Origin: Candidatus Brockarchaeota archaeon
GTDB lineage: Archaea; Thermoproteota; EX4484-205; DTQO01
Length of the DNA stretch: 15,056 nt
Direction of reading: 5' to 3'
NCBI GenBank assembly: GCA_017601265.1
Contig: JAFNJA010000041.1
Location: 1-15,056, forward strand
Shown here: positions 1 to 7,243 of the stretch, piece after piece
How positions within the stretch are numbered: position 1 is the stretch's first letter
How the letters are laid out: each line of letters starts with the position of its first letter
Position numbers and translations under genes: made by a program
The notes under the pieces: model-generated
Seen by the model: only the letters and a program-made list of their open reading frames with translations
The model's database searches: none
What the model was told of the DNA's origin: nothing

Positions 1-14
1 TTCCCGACTTCCAT
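1..14 (-). CDS. Possible first codons of a downstream gene, cut by the window edge
   Basis: A minus-strand ATG at 14-12 lies 22 bases after the stop of the Yip1-like gene and begins M-E-V-G before the window ends. A GAGGT ribosome-binding-like motif sits about six bases upstream of this ATG. This suggests a further co-transcribed gene, but only four codons are visible, so no product can be named. Confidence 0.25.
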
Positions 15-36
15 AACGAACCTCTTAACGCTTTTT

Positions 37-660
37 TCAAGGCTCTATGAGCCAACCGCCTCCGGTCAAAACGACGTACAATATCTGGAACCCGAGGAGG
101 AAGGACGCGTAGGCGGTCGATATCCCCCAGGGAATCGCGTGGAGGTAGTGGAGCGCCGGAACGATCAGCAGCCCCGCCCACAACCCGAAGAGGAAATCCG
201 AGTAGGGAAGCCACCCGAATGCCATTGCTGGAGTGGCGGAGTATGCGGCCACTCTCAGGCTGTCCGTCCATCCGCCCTTGCCGCCCAGAACCTTGGCCGA
301 CACGTGGTAAAAGGCGACGAAAACGGGCAGCTTCGCGGCCATGAAGGCGAAGGTGAGGATCCCCGTCCAAACGTGCCTCGATCCCCCGACGTAAAGCTCG
401 AAGATCGGAGCGTATTTGAAGGCGGCCATCTGGGCATTGGTGGACGCGTGTATCACGTCGGATGGAAAACCCATGAGGTTGGCTACGGGCGTAAGGAAAG
501 CGAGGATGGCGCTCATGGCTAAGTAGAAGCGCGCGGCATCCTTCGCCCCCGCCTCGGAGCGTGCTCGTTGGAAGAACCCGTGGGGTTCAGCGAGAACCGC
601 CTTTGCAATCCTGAGGTATCGGACAACTTCCGCGAATAAACGGCTTTCCATCTTGAACAT
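37..660 (-). CDS. Yip1-family integral membrane protein
   Basis: Predicted 207-residue membrane protein. The N-terminal 40 residues are amphipathic or charged and look cytoplasmic (ending near EPHGFFQRAR). About five hydrophobic segments follow, near residues 45-65, 97-121, 135-151, 155-172 and 180-199. The stretch LGGKG followed by a W-x-D-S-L-R-V-A-A-Y-S-A-T-P segment (about 125-144) is typical of the Yip1 domain, where a Gly-rich turn precedes a polar helix ending in a Ser/Thr-Pro motif. In prokaryotes the family has no firmly assigned biochemical role; membrane trafficking roles come from eukaryotic relatives and should not be transferred. The start at 660 has a second in-frame ATG three codons later (651) as an alternative. 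A TATA-like element about 40 bases upstream suggests its own short-leader transcript. The family call is good, the function unknown. Confidence 0.72.
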   Translation of the reverse strand: MFKMESRLFAEVVRYLRIAKAVLAEPHGFFQRARSEAGAKDAARFYLAMSAILAFLTPVANLMGFPSDVIHASTNAQMAAFKYAPIFELYVGGSRHVWTGILTFAFMAAKLPVFVAFYHVSAKVLGGKGGWTDSLRVAAYSATPAMAFGWLPYSDFLFGLWAGLLIVPALHYLHAIPWGISTAYASFLLGFQILYVVLTGGGWLIEP

Positions 661-697
661 GACCGGCGTTTTTTCTCATCTCCCTTTCCGTTAGCGA

Positions 698-704
698 ATA
701 AAAG
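698..704 (-). promoter_or_regulatory. TATA-like box for the Yip1-family gene
   Basis: The minus strand reads GGCTTTTATTCG here, an AT-rich element in a GC-rich background. Initiation about 25 bases downstream would give a leader of roughly 15 bases before the ATG at 660. Assigned by pattern and spacing only. Confidence 0.4.
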
Positions 705-734
705 CCTTAGCACTAGGGCTCGAGTTTGCGACCA

Positions 735-1811
735 CTAGTACGGGACGTGCGCCAACTTCAACCTCTCTTCGTTCAACTTTTTCCTTTCCTCTTCCAACTC
801 CGCCCTTTCATCCCCGCTCAAGCGGTCCAAGCCGGTCACGTCGATCCCCACCCAGTCGCTCCAGGCTTCGACCAAACGCTCGGTCACGGGTCCTGGCAAC
901 GCCTTGCCGATCAGGAGTCCGTTGAATCGCCCTATTGGTTGTATCGGACCCGGCGACGTCGAAGAGCGGAAGGCTTCGTCGCAGTTGTAAAGGTGCCAAG
1001 GCTGGAGGTCCTTCTCTACCACTGGTATCCCCAGCTTCTTGGCGAGGGTCATCACGTTGCTCCTCGTCTGCCCCCTGAGGACGTTGCTTTCGGTAGGCGT
1101 CATGAGAACGCCGTCCCTAACCAGCCAAACGTTCCCTCCCGTCTCCTCGGATAGGTTGCCGAACCGGTCGAGCATGAGCGCCGTCGCGTCCGGATCGACG
1201 AGCCTCGCCTCGAGGTCGGCCAAAACGAAAGAAAGCCGGCTGTACGTCTTTACTTTGGGATCCCAACTTTCAGGGCTGACGTGCCTCCCGGGCGGCGTGA
1301 CCAAATGTATGCCGGTGAAGAACGCTTGCGCGCAAAGCCTCTGGTCGTTGAGGTTGTTTTTGATCACGATCGTGGGCTTCCCCGCGCCTTCCGGAGCCGG
1401 CGTCCTCCTCCCATGCCAGCCCCATTCGCCCCTCGTGACTTCCCAAACTATGTTGTATTCTTCTCCTTCTTCCAACAAGTGCACGTTTCGCCTGGTCACC
1501 TCCTCGCAAAGCTCGCAAAATTCTTCCCTGCTCACTCCCGGGTTAATCCTGAGCACCTTCAAAGAAGAGAACATCCGATCCATGTGCTCCTTCACTTGGA
1601 AGGGCCTGTGCTTGTACGTCCTGGCGTACTCGTACGCGCTGTCCCCGATAGTGAAACCCCTGTCGAAGATCGAGATCCTCGCCTCAAGCTCCGGCACGAA
1701 CTCTCCCCTTGGGTAAAGGTCGCTCTTGATGTACACAACCCTCTCCTTTTCCAGTTCCCTCTCCCTCTCCGCCTCCCTTTTTCTCTCCCTGTCTATCCAC
1801 CTTCCTTGCAT
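735..1811 (-). CDS. Class IV PLP-dependent aminotransferase (branched-chain / D-amino acid aminotransferase fold)
   Basis: Fold-type IV pyridoxal-phosphate aminotransferase, predicted to move an amino group between an amino acid and a 2-oxo acid. The core runs from about residue 25 (VVYIKSDLYPRGEFVP) through FDRGFTIGDSAYEYAR (49-64), with the Schiff-base lysine in KVKTYSRL (K188) and the cofactor motif NLSEETGGNVWLV (219-231, E223 the likely glutamate). SNVLRGQTRSNVM and the SSTSPGPIQPI segment close the active site. Substrate specificity (branched-chain, D-amino acid or amine) cannot be read off. I chose the ATG at 1811, giving 358 residues: an upstream TTG at 1925 would add 38 unfamily-like residues, and TATA-like sequence lies between them. 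Both ends are unusual. Residues 6-24 are almost only D/R/E/K/A/L, and the C-terminus (about 330-352) is another E/R/K-rich helix. The gene starts 130 bases after the PfkB kinase stop. Confidence 0.85.
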   Translation of the reverse strand: MQGRWIDRERKREAERERELEKERVVYIKSDLYPRGEFVPELEARISIFDRGFTIGDSAYEYARTYKHRPFQVKEHMDRMFSSLKVLRINPGVSREEFCELCEEVTRRNVHLLEEGEEYNIVWEVTRGEWGWHGRRTPAPEGAGKPTIVIKNNLNDQRLCAQAFFTGIHLVTPPGRHVSPESWDPKVKTYSRLSFVLADLEARLVDPDATALMLDRFGNLSEETGGNVWLVRDGVLMTPTESNVLRGQTRSNVMTLAKKLGIPVVEKDLQPWHLYNCDEAFRSSTSPGPIQPIGRFNGLLIGKALPGPVTERLVEAWSDWVGIDVTGLDRLSGDERAELEEERKKLNEERLKLAHVPY

Positions 1812-1850
1812 TCCACTCGCCCGTCTTGGAGGCGGCGTCAAGCCCGTCAC

Positions 1851-1866
1851 GATATAGTCTTTATGC
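1851..1866 (-). promoter_or_regulatory. TATA-like region for the aminotransferase
   Basis: The minus strand carries GCATAAAGACTATATC, two overlapping TATA-like candidates preceded by a GTTTCGG stretch that could be a BRE. Initiation 25 bases downstream falls at about 1828-1838, which favours the ATG at 1811 over the TTG at 1925 lying upstream of this element. Confidence 0.4.
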
Positions 1867-1941
1867 TCCGAAACGAGGCCAAAGCGGCCAATAACGGAAC
1901 TCTTGGCCAATCTTATCTTGACCAAGGTTTTGCTCGGTCAG

Positions 1942-2925
1942 CTATCGGGCGTCGCTTAAATCCCGCCAGCTGTCGGGGTCGTTCTCGGCCAGGAATTCCT
2001 CGACTTCCTTCCTGCCCGGAAACCTCTCCGCTCCTTTTCTCGTGCTTGATACCGTGAGCGCCCCGGTCGCGTTGGCAAACTTGGCCGTTTTCATCAAATC
2101 CCAACCGCTAAGGTAACCGAGCATGAAACCGGCGTTGAAGGCGTCGCCCGCGCCCGTCGCGTCGAACGCTTCGCACTCGAATCCGGGGACCTTGGTTTTT
2201 CCATCCTTGTTGGCAACCATGCAACCTTTATGCCCGAGCTTGATGCCGACAACCTGGGGGCCGTAGCCCAATATTTTCCCAGCCGCCTTGCTCGGAGACG
2301 AGCAGCCCGTTATCCTGAAAGCTTCCTTCGAGTTGGGGAGGAACACTCTCACGAACCTCAAGACGTTCCTGACCTCCCTTACGGTTCCCGGTTTCCAACC
2401 TTCGGGATCCCAACCCGTGTCGAAAACGGTCTCCACGCCCGCGTCACTGAAGGAACGCATCAATTCCTCGGCTTTCTCGGCCATCAGGTTTTGCATGAAG
2501 AAGTAACCTCCGAAGTAAAGAGCGCGCGCCCTAGATATGAATCTAAAATTTCGCCTGACGTCTGCCAAACCCCACTTCGAAAGGCTTCCGGCGTAAGACA
2601 CGAAAGCGCGTTCGCCATCGTTCCTGACGATGGAAACGCAAACGCCCGAAAGCGCCTTGCGTTCGACCTTTATCCGCGCTTCGATCCCCCCTCGTTTAAG
2701 TTCCTCGAGCATGAACTCGCCGTACGCGTCGCCGCCAACGCAAGACACGAGGCCGCATTTCATACCCAACCTGGACGCGGCAATAGCGAAATAACCCGCC
2801 GAACCTGCGGCCCGCATCTCGAAATTGGGCACCAAAAGCTCCTCTCCCCACCTGGGCATCGACCGCGTTCTCGCGAAAACCAAGTCGACGTTCAAGTTGC
2901 CGACAGCAACGACGTCCAGGGCCAT
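1942..2925 (-). CDS. PfkB-family sugar kinase (ribokinase-like)
   Basis: ATP-dependent carbohydrate kinase of the PfkB/ribokinase superfamily, 327 residues from the ATG at 2925. The N-terminus DVVAVGNLNVDLV is the canonical first strand. GLVSCVGGDAYGEFMLEEL is the region around PfkB signature 1. DATGAGDAFNAGF (255-267) is signature 2, with the GAGD anion hole and catalytic base D261. The frame is open upstream to 3054, but those residues are basic and proline-rich and overlap the SIS gene; the ATG at 2925 has GGAG at 2937-2940 and is the real start. It begins 8 bases after the TAG of the upstream SIS gene, so the two are almost certainly co-transcribed and translationally coupled. Substrate is unknown; candidates given the neighbour are an amino sugar, a fructosamine (FrlD-like) or another ketose. 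Confidence 0.88.
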   Translation of the reverse strand: MALDVVAVGNLNVDLVFARTRSMPRWGEELLVPNFEMRAAGSAGYFAIAASRLGMKCGLVSCVGGDAYGEFMLEELKRGGIEARIKVERKALSGVCVSIVRNDGERAFVSYAGSLSKWGLADVRRNFRFISRARALYFGGYFFMQNLMAEKAEELMRSFSDAGVETVFDTGWDPEGWKPGTVREVRNVLRFVRVFLPNSKEAFRITGCSSPSKAAGKILGYGPQVVGIKLGHKGCMVANKDGKTKVPGFECEAFDATGAGDAFNAGFMLGYLSGWDLMKTAKFANATGALTVSSTRKGAERFPGRKEVEEFLAENDPDSWRDLSDAR

Positions 2926-2933
2926 GCTTCGAT

Positions 2934-4022
2934 CTACTCCGTGGTCCAGGTTTTCATTATGTTCCTGAACCGGTCTGGATCGACCTTCCTCTCGGCGGCA
3001 AGGTAATAGGCAAGGAGCTGGAGGGCGGGCAGGTACATGAACGAAGCTTGCCACTCGTCCAATTTTTTAGGCATCGGCACGAAATCGTCAGACGACTCTT
3101 CGGCGTCAGAATCGTCCTCTCCTGCCAGCGAAATGATCCTCGCGCCGGTTTTCTTCACCCTGCCCGCCAACTTGAGAAGCGAGGTCCTGCCCCTGCCGGG
3201 CGGGTTGACGGCAACGAAAACGGAGCGAAAGTCCAGGGCCTCCATCGGGCCGTGCCTGAACTCCTCGACGGAGAAGGCCTCCGCGTGGATCTTGGCGGCT
3301 TCCTTGATCAGGTTGCTTGCCTGAAGCGCGCACGGAAAACACGGGCCTGACCCCACGATGTAAACGTCCCTCGCGCCCCCGTATTTGCTTGCCAAAAACC
3401 TCATGCGCCCGTCACTCGACCTGAGGATTCGCGAAAGGGTTTTCGGGGCCCGGGCTTTTAAAGACGAAACCGCGCGTTCCACCTTTTCCTTCGCCAGCAA
3501 ACCAGCCTCGCCCGCCATGACCAGGGCGAAGTTGTACACATGCATCATCTGCGTCACGACCGTCTTGGTCCCAGGTCCTTTTTCCTCGCCCGCGAAGGTC
3601 AGGATGGCAAGATCCGCCTCCTTCGCCAAAGTGCTTTCCCCGTCGTTCGTAAAGCCGAGAACGCGAGCGCCCCTTTCCTTTGCTTTCTTGAGCGCTTTTA
3701 GGGTTTCGAATGTTTCCCCGGATTGGCTGATGCACACCACCAAGCATTCGTCGTCAACTATCGAAGAAGCGTAGTGCACGAATTCGAGCGCGGGAACCGC
3801 GGAGGAAGGAACTTTCGCGAATTCCTCGATGGCGTACTTCCCTGCAATCCCCGTGTAATGCGAAGAACCGCAACCAACCAAAAAAACCTTTTGGAATCTC
3901 CCGCCTCCCAAGGCCCTGACCGCTTTCCGAAGCCCTTTCTCCCCGGCCTTGGCCGTGAGCCTAACCGCCTCGGGTTCTGCGTAGATTTCCTCCAGCATGC
4001 GGCGGCCGAATTCGACCTTCAT
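2934..4022 (-). CDS. Stand-alone GlmS-type SIS isomerase (candidate glucosamine-6-phosphate deaminase or deglycase)
   Basis: A 362-residue double-SIS sugar-phosphate protein matching the isomerase half of GlmS but with no glutaminase domain. Visible motifs: the E-I-Y-x-E-P entry (12-17), VGCGSSHYTG (49-58), SQSGET phosphate loop (99-104), GTKTVVTQ (151-158), and IHAEAF...EEFRHGP (245-259), where E254 and H257 align with the GlmS glutamate and histidine. The C-terminus RNIMKTWTTE matches the GlmS tail RNLAKSVTVE with the catalytic lysine at the same distance from the end (K357). The isomerase active site therefore looks intact. Lacking an ammonia source domain, it may run as a deaminase (like the archaeal SIS-type GlmD of Thermococcales) or as a deglycase (FrlB-like). 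It is the first gene of a pair with the PfkB kinase; its last codons supply GGAG for that start. A true biosynthetic ammonia-dependent GlmS role is less likely but possible. Confidence 0.87.
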   Translation of the reverse strand: MKVEFGRRMLEEIYAEPEAVRLTAKAGEKGLRKAVRALGGGRFQKVFLVGCGSSHYTGIAGKYAIEEFAKVPSSAVPALEFVHYASSIVDDECLVVCISQSGETFETLKALKKAKERGARVLGFTNDGESTLAKEADLAILTFAGEEKGPGTKTVVTQMMHVYNFALVMAGEAGLLAKEKVERAVSSLKARAPKTLSRILRSSDGRMRFLASKYGGARDVYIVGSGPCFPCALQASNLIKEAAKIHAEAFSVEEFRHGPMEALDFRSVFVAVNPPGRGRTSLLKLAGRVKKTGARIISLAGEDDSDAEESSDDFVPMPKKLDEWQASFMYLPALQLLAYYLAAERKVDPDRFRNIMKTWTTE

Positions 4023-4085
4023 CTCGATTCCCTTGGCAGCTTATTCGAAAGCAACCGATATGCCTTGCGATGCGGCCTGTTTTGG

Positions 4086-4101
4086 GATGAAAAAAATCAA
4101 G
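4086..4101 (-). terminator. Possible poly-U terminator after the ArsM relic
   Basis: On the minus strand a GC-rich stretch is followed by GCTTGATTTTTTTCAT, with seven consecutive T. Archaeal transcription commonly stops at such T tracts. It lies about 80 bases past the stop of the methyltransferase remnant and before the SIS gene start. Confidence 0.35.
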
Positions 4102-4176
4102 CTGCCCACCCCGGCCGCCTTCCCTACACATTCCCGAAGGCATCCCAGACGCCGAGGTAAACTCGCTTGCCAGCCT

Positions 4177-4461
4177 TTACTTCGCTCTCGGTTTCATCCC
4201 GCAAATCGTTACGCTCAACAAGGAGCGCATGGCGCCTTTAGCTTCTTCAGGCCGAATCTTCTGGCTATCGATGGTGCTGAAGATCGCCTGGAAAGCTATC
4301 TCCTCAACTACCTTGACATTTTCAAAACCAGTTTCCCTTAAAAGCTTCGCGTGCTCTCCTTTCTCGATAGCCCCGGAAACGCAGCCGGCGTAAAGTTCGA
4401 CCGAGGACCAAGTTCCGCGATCCTGGCGTACCTCTCCATTACGGCTCTCTTTATTTTCCAT
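4177..4461 (-). pseudogene. Internally deleted, frameshifted arsenite methyltransferase (ArsM-like) relic
   Basis: The 94-codon open frame ends in a segment typical of the C-terminus of archaeal and bacterial arsenite S-adenosylmethyltransferases: SVELYAGCVSGAIEKGEHAKLLRETGFENVKVVEE, then LLSVTICGMKP. The cysteine of AGCVSGA corresponds to the C-terminal arsenic-binding Cys of ArsM. In the next frame, over about 4395-4450, the same DNA reads KIKRAVMERYARIAELG, resembling the ArsM N-terminus (typically V-K-E-x-Y-G-x-I-A). The N-terminal start and the C-terminal domain are thus juxtaposed out of frame, and the whole Rossmann SAM-binding core (roughly 150 residues or more) is missing. An intact gene would be about 250-280 residues. 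Best read as a decayed gene with an internal deletion plus a frame change. Family assignment is from remembered motif patterns. A translated small protein starting at 4461 cannot be excluded. Confidence 0.6.
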
Positions 4462-4740
4462 CCTTCGCTTTCAACCGCATGAAGCGCGATTCCCTTGGAA
4501 GGCAAACGGCTCTTCGCCTACGGACCTTTCCTTGACAAGTTCTCTGGCAACCGCCATCCAACTCATAATTTCACATTTTAGCATAGCTGCCATTCCGGTC
4601 CTCGCTTGCTCTCCTAGCTCTTTAAGCTTCGGCGGTGACTTGGTTCGTGGGCCGAGAACGGGCTTCGGTTCGAAAGCACGGTTAAGCATTTAAGCGCGTT
4701 TAACGAAAGGTTTCGGGAACGCGAAATTATGGGTGAATCG
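4462..4740. other. Gene-poor stretch between the ArsM relic and the nitrilase gene
   Basis: The only open frame of note is a 72-codon minus-strand one at 4471-4689 (starting M-L-N-R-A-F, ending R-A-S-C-G). It matches no family I recognise, and its ATG lies inside the AT-rich element that probably serves as the TATA box of the opposite gene. I regard it as non-coding or as further decayed sequence. The right end of the stretch (4681-4704) is bounded by GTTAA and TTAAC. Confidence 0.3.
4687..4696 (+). promoter_or_regulatory. TATA-like box for the nitrilase-family gene
   Basis: ATTTAAG in a GC-rich background, about 55 bases before the ATG at 4746. Initiation near 4718 would leave a leader of about 28 bases containing the GGTGA ribosome-binding motif at 4732-4736, nine bases before the start. 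Confidence 0.45.
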
Positions 4741-4745
4741 CGCGC

Positions 4746-5723
4746 ATGAAGGCCCGAATCGCGACGGTTTGCCAGGCGGGATCTTTTTACAGATCCGTCG
4801 AGGAAAACCGCAAACACGTCATGAAACTTTTGGATTTGGCGCTCCGCCAAGAGCCTGATCTGGTCTGCCTCCCCGAAACCTTCACGACGGTTTCCGTGGA
4901 CGGCAAGCCCGAGGATTTGGCCGAGGCCGTCCCGGGCCCCACGACGGAGGCCGTTTCCAAGAGGGCGAAGGCCAACGATTGCTACGTGATCTGCCCAATC
5001 AACACCAGGAGGGGTTCGAAGATCTGGAATTCTGCAATCGTCATAGACAGGTCGGGCGAAGTTTTGGGCATATACGACAAAGTGCACCCGGTCACGACTT
5101 CGAGCGACTACACCGTTTTTGAGGACGGGGTCATGCCAGGTATCGACGTACCGGTTTTCGACCTCGATTTTGGTAGAATCGGAATTCAGATCTGTTACGA
5201 CATAGGCTTTCCGGAGAGCTGGGAAGAACTTTCCAAAAAGGGGGCCAGGATGGTCTTCTGGTGCTCTGCTTACAACGGGGGTTTTCCCCTCCAGGTATAC
5301 GCGTACCTTCACCACTACTACGTCGTGTCCTCGGTCCGCACCGACAAGTCCAAGATCATAGATCCTTGCGGAACCGTACTGGCCGAAACGGATCAGCACG
5401 TGAACGTCGCGTGCCGCGACGTCAACCTAGATTTCGTGGTCTCGCATTACGATTTCAACTACAGCATCCCGGACAAGATCATGGAGGCTTACCCGGGCCG
5501 CGTCGAGGTAAGGTCGCACCTCGACGAAGGCCACTTTTTAGTCGAGCCGATCGATGATTCGTTGACTACGGCGCTGCTGCAAAAGGAATTCGGCTTCGAG
5601 TCGACTTTCCAGTACCACCAGAGGCACAGGGATGCGTACAAGCTGATACTGCAGGGCAAACAGCCTCCCCCCCAAAAGGCGGCCCACGGGAACAGGCCCC
5701 AATGGTCGAAGGTAGACGGTTGA
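4746..5723 (+). CDS. Carbon-nitrogen hydrolase (nitrilase superfamily amidohydrolase)
   Basis: A 325-residue nitrilase-superfamily enzyme, which hydrolyses non-peptide C-N bonds (amides, carbamoyl groups or nitriles). The Glu-Lys-Cys triad is complete: E44 in VCLPETF, K112 in YDKVHP, and C150 in GIQICYDIGFPE. The I-C-Y-D-I-G-F-P-E form of the Cys loop and the total length fit the amidase, beta-ureidopropionase or N-carbamoyl hydrolase branches better than true nitrilases, but the substrate is not determinable. The C-terminus carries a 60-70 residue tail past the core with a Q/P-rich end. The start is supported by GGTGA nine bases upstream; an upstream ATG at 4729 is closed by TGA within six codons. 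It stands as a single gene converging on the saccharopine-dehydrogenase-like gene, with only seven bases between the two stops. Confidence 0.87.
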   Translation: MKARIATVCQAGSFYRSVEENRKHVMKLLDLALRQEPDLVCLPETFTTVSVDGKPEDLAEAVPGPTTEAVSKRAKANDCYVICPINTRRGSKIWNSAIVIDRSGEVLGIYDKVHPVTTSSDYTVFEDGVMPGIDVPVFDLDFGRIGIQICYDIGFPESWEELSKKGARMVFWCSAYNGGFPLQVYAYLHHYYVVSSVRTDKSKIIDPCGTVLAETDQHVNVACRDVNLDFVVSHYDFNYSIPDKIMEAYPGRVEVRSHLDEGHFLVEPIDDSLTTALLQKEFGFESTFQYHQRHRDAYKLILQGKQPPPQKAAHGNRPQWSKVDG

Positions 5724-5730
5724 AGCGGAA

Positions 5731-6852
5731 CTAAGCCTCCTCCACCACGATGCCCTCCATTCCGAGCCTCGCCATGATCTCGCGGTAGATCCTGCCGTCC
5801 ATGCCGAGCTTTTCGGGCGGGATCACGCCCTTTTCTTCGACGAGCCCGCCCGCCAGCAATTCGATCGCCGCCGAAGCCGTGTAGGCCGTAGTCCTTCCCA
5901 TCGCCGACACCCCCTCCTCCTCGTCGTAACGATCCAAAAGGTAGTAAGTGTATGATTTGTTTTTCCCGCCTTTCAGTCCGCTGACATAAACCTTCATCGC
6001 GACCAGGTCTTTGACATCGGGGTAGCCCAACTTGCGCTCGAGGAGCTTGCCGGTCAAGAACCGGGGCGACACGCCTTCGATCGGCTGCTCGTCGAAGAAG
6101 CCCAACATCCTGAGGGTTTTGACCTTTTCGGCGTGCCCCGGGTACCTCATCGTCTTCTCCCACATGTTCTCCGCCTTCACGGTACTGTGGAGGGTCCTCA
6201 CCCCGTCGGTGTAGAAGGCTTCCAGCTTCCCGACTCCAGGGAATTCGACCTCCTCCAAGCCATCGAGAGCCTCAACCTCGACCGTTTTGCCGCCTTTCAC
6301 GATCTTCGCTTTCCTGACGTATTCTTCGATCAAGTCTTCGACGCACCAGGTTACCTTGTACCCCAAGGGGGGCACAGCCTCTTGCGGAAGTCCGCCTACA
6401 AGTATGGCGACGTCCTTAACCTCGTCGAGCATGCTGGCGGCCCTTCCTACGATCACGTTGCTCAGCCCGGGTGCGACGCCGCAATCGGGCACTATCCTTA
6501 TTCCCGCTTCCGAGGCTTCCTGCCCAAGGGAAAGGGGATCCTCCGCCATGTAAGAAAGGTCGACCATGTCTACGCGGGCCCCGATCGCGACTTTCATCAT
6601 CTCGTAACCAAGCCTTCCCGGAGTGAGCCCCACCATGACGTCGCAGCCTCTCGCCACCTCGACGAGCCTTTCGTGGTCGGAAAAGTCGATTTGGAGGAAG
6701 CGGACGTCGTTCCTGCCGATGGAAGAGGATGCTTTTTCTATGGCTTTCTTATCCGCGTCGGAGACTATAATTTCCGCGGAAGGAAAGCGCTCCGACAAGC
6801 GTCTCGAAAGGACGGATCCCACGTACCCGCAGCCTACCGTCAATATTTTCAT
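5731..6852 (-). CDS. Saccharopine dehydrogenase-like NAD(P)-dependent oxidoreductase
   Basis: A 373-residue protein of the saccharopine dehydrogenase / lysine dehydrogenase superfamily. The N-terminus is a Rossmann fold with VGCGYVGSVL (GxGxxG at residues 7-12) and an acidic residue after the second strand (VSDAD, about 31-35) favouring NAD. The family catalytic-domain hallmark DCGVAPGLSN is present, as is T-M-R-Y-P-G-H-A-E-K, matching the TLRYPGH segment of bacterial L-lysine dehydrogenases and saccharopine reductases. Members oxidise an amino acid or a secondary amine, or run the reverse imine reduction. No lysine-pathway gene is adjacent, so substrate is open: lysine, a carboxy-polyamine or an opine-like compound. 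Its TATA box gives a very short leader, and it is transcribed divergently from the ABC exporter and converges on the nitrilase gene. Confidence 0.82.
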   Translation of the reverse strand: MKILTVGCGYVGSVLSRRLSERFPSAEIIVSDADKKAIEKASSSIGRNDVRFLQIDFSDHERLVEVARGCDVMVGLTPGRLGYEMMKVAIGARVDMVDLSYMAEDPLSLGQEASEAGIRIVPDCGVAPGLSNVIVGRAASMLDEVKDVAILVGGLPQEAVPPLGYKVTWCVEDLIEEYVRKAKIVKGGKTVEVEALDGLEEVEFPGVGKLEAFYTDGVRTLHSTVKAENMWEKTMRYPGHAEKVKTLRMLGFFDEQPIEGVSPRFLTGKLLERKLGYPDVKDLVAMKVYVSGLKGGKNKSYTYYLLDRYDEEEGVSAMGRTTAYTASAAIELLAGGLVEEKGVIPPEKLGMDGRIYREIMARLGMEGIVVEEA

Positions 6853-6883
6853 TCGAATCTGGGCCGAGCCAAATTCGACGATA

Positions 6884-6892
6884 GTTTAAATG
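6884..6892 (-). promoter_or_regulatory. TATA box for the saccharopine-dehydrogenase-like gene
   Basis: The minus strand reads CATTTAAAC. Its centre lies about 36 bases before the ATG at 6852, predicting a leader of roughly ten bases. No convincing ribosome-binding site precedes the ATG, consistent with near-leaderless initiation. Confidence 0.5.
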
Positions 6893-7243
6893 CGTGTCGA
6901 AGGCGCAAGGAGAAGCCGGACTTGAAACTTGTCGATCCAAGGGTCGCGCCGCGTTCCGATCTCCACCCAGATAAATGCCGCCTCAGGGTTTCCGGTCGGA
7001 ACCCGGATTCAGCAGCCTTTTCGATCCCTTGGACCTTCGCGATTATGGCGGTAAGTTCGCGTCTTTCAAAAGTTGTCGCGATGCCCTCGAAACGGAGGGA
7101 ATTGCTTTTGCCTTGCCCGTGGAAGCCTCACCGCGCGGAACGATGGTTCCTTAGCAAAGGAATTATCAGGCTCGTCGATCCTCTCAAGCGTTTTACCCCC
7201 GTAAATTAGGCTAACAACGCGTGAGCAAGAAATACATAACGCG
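6893..7243. other. Gene-free intergenic region between divergent promoters
   Basis: About 350 bases with no believable coding frame. A 65-codon minus frame (7066-7263) begins at a GTG next to the opposite promoter and shows no family features. Two small inverted repeats are visible: GGGTT...AACCC at 6986-7004 and CCCTC-GAAACG-GAGGG at 7083-7098. No tRNA-like or C/D-box pattern was found. It could hide a small RNA, but nothing in the sequence proves one. Confidence 0.4.

Noticed and set aside
139..522. Plus-strand open frame opposite the Yip1-like gene
   Set aside because: Composition is that of an antisense shadow (H/G/E/R-rich, no hydrophobic core), while the minus frame has clear membrane segments.
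1281..2057. Long plus-strand frame of 258 codons across the aminotransferase and kinase junction
   Set aside because: Pro/Arg/His-rich shadow without any family motif; it runs through the motif-bearing minus-strand genes.
4471..4689. Minus-strand 72-codon frame as an ArsR-type regulator upstream of the ArsM relic
   Set aside because: I looked for an ArsR helix-turn-helix or metal-binding motif and found none; its start lies in the opposite gene's TATA region.
6845..6875. TTCGAATC resembling a tRNA T-loop
   Set aside because: No acceptor stem, anticodon arm or CCA context could be drawn around it; it overlaps the start of the saccharopine-dehydrogenase-like gene.
6133..7209. Plus-strand frame of 358 codons opposite the saccharopine-dehydrogenase-like gene
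   Set aside because: No motif and shadow-type composition; the opposite frame has a Rossmann motif and family hallmarks over the same DNA.
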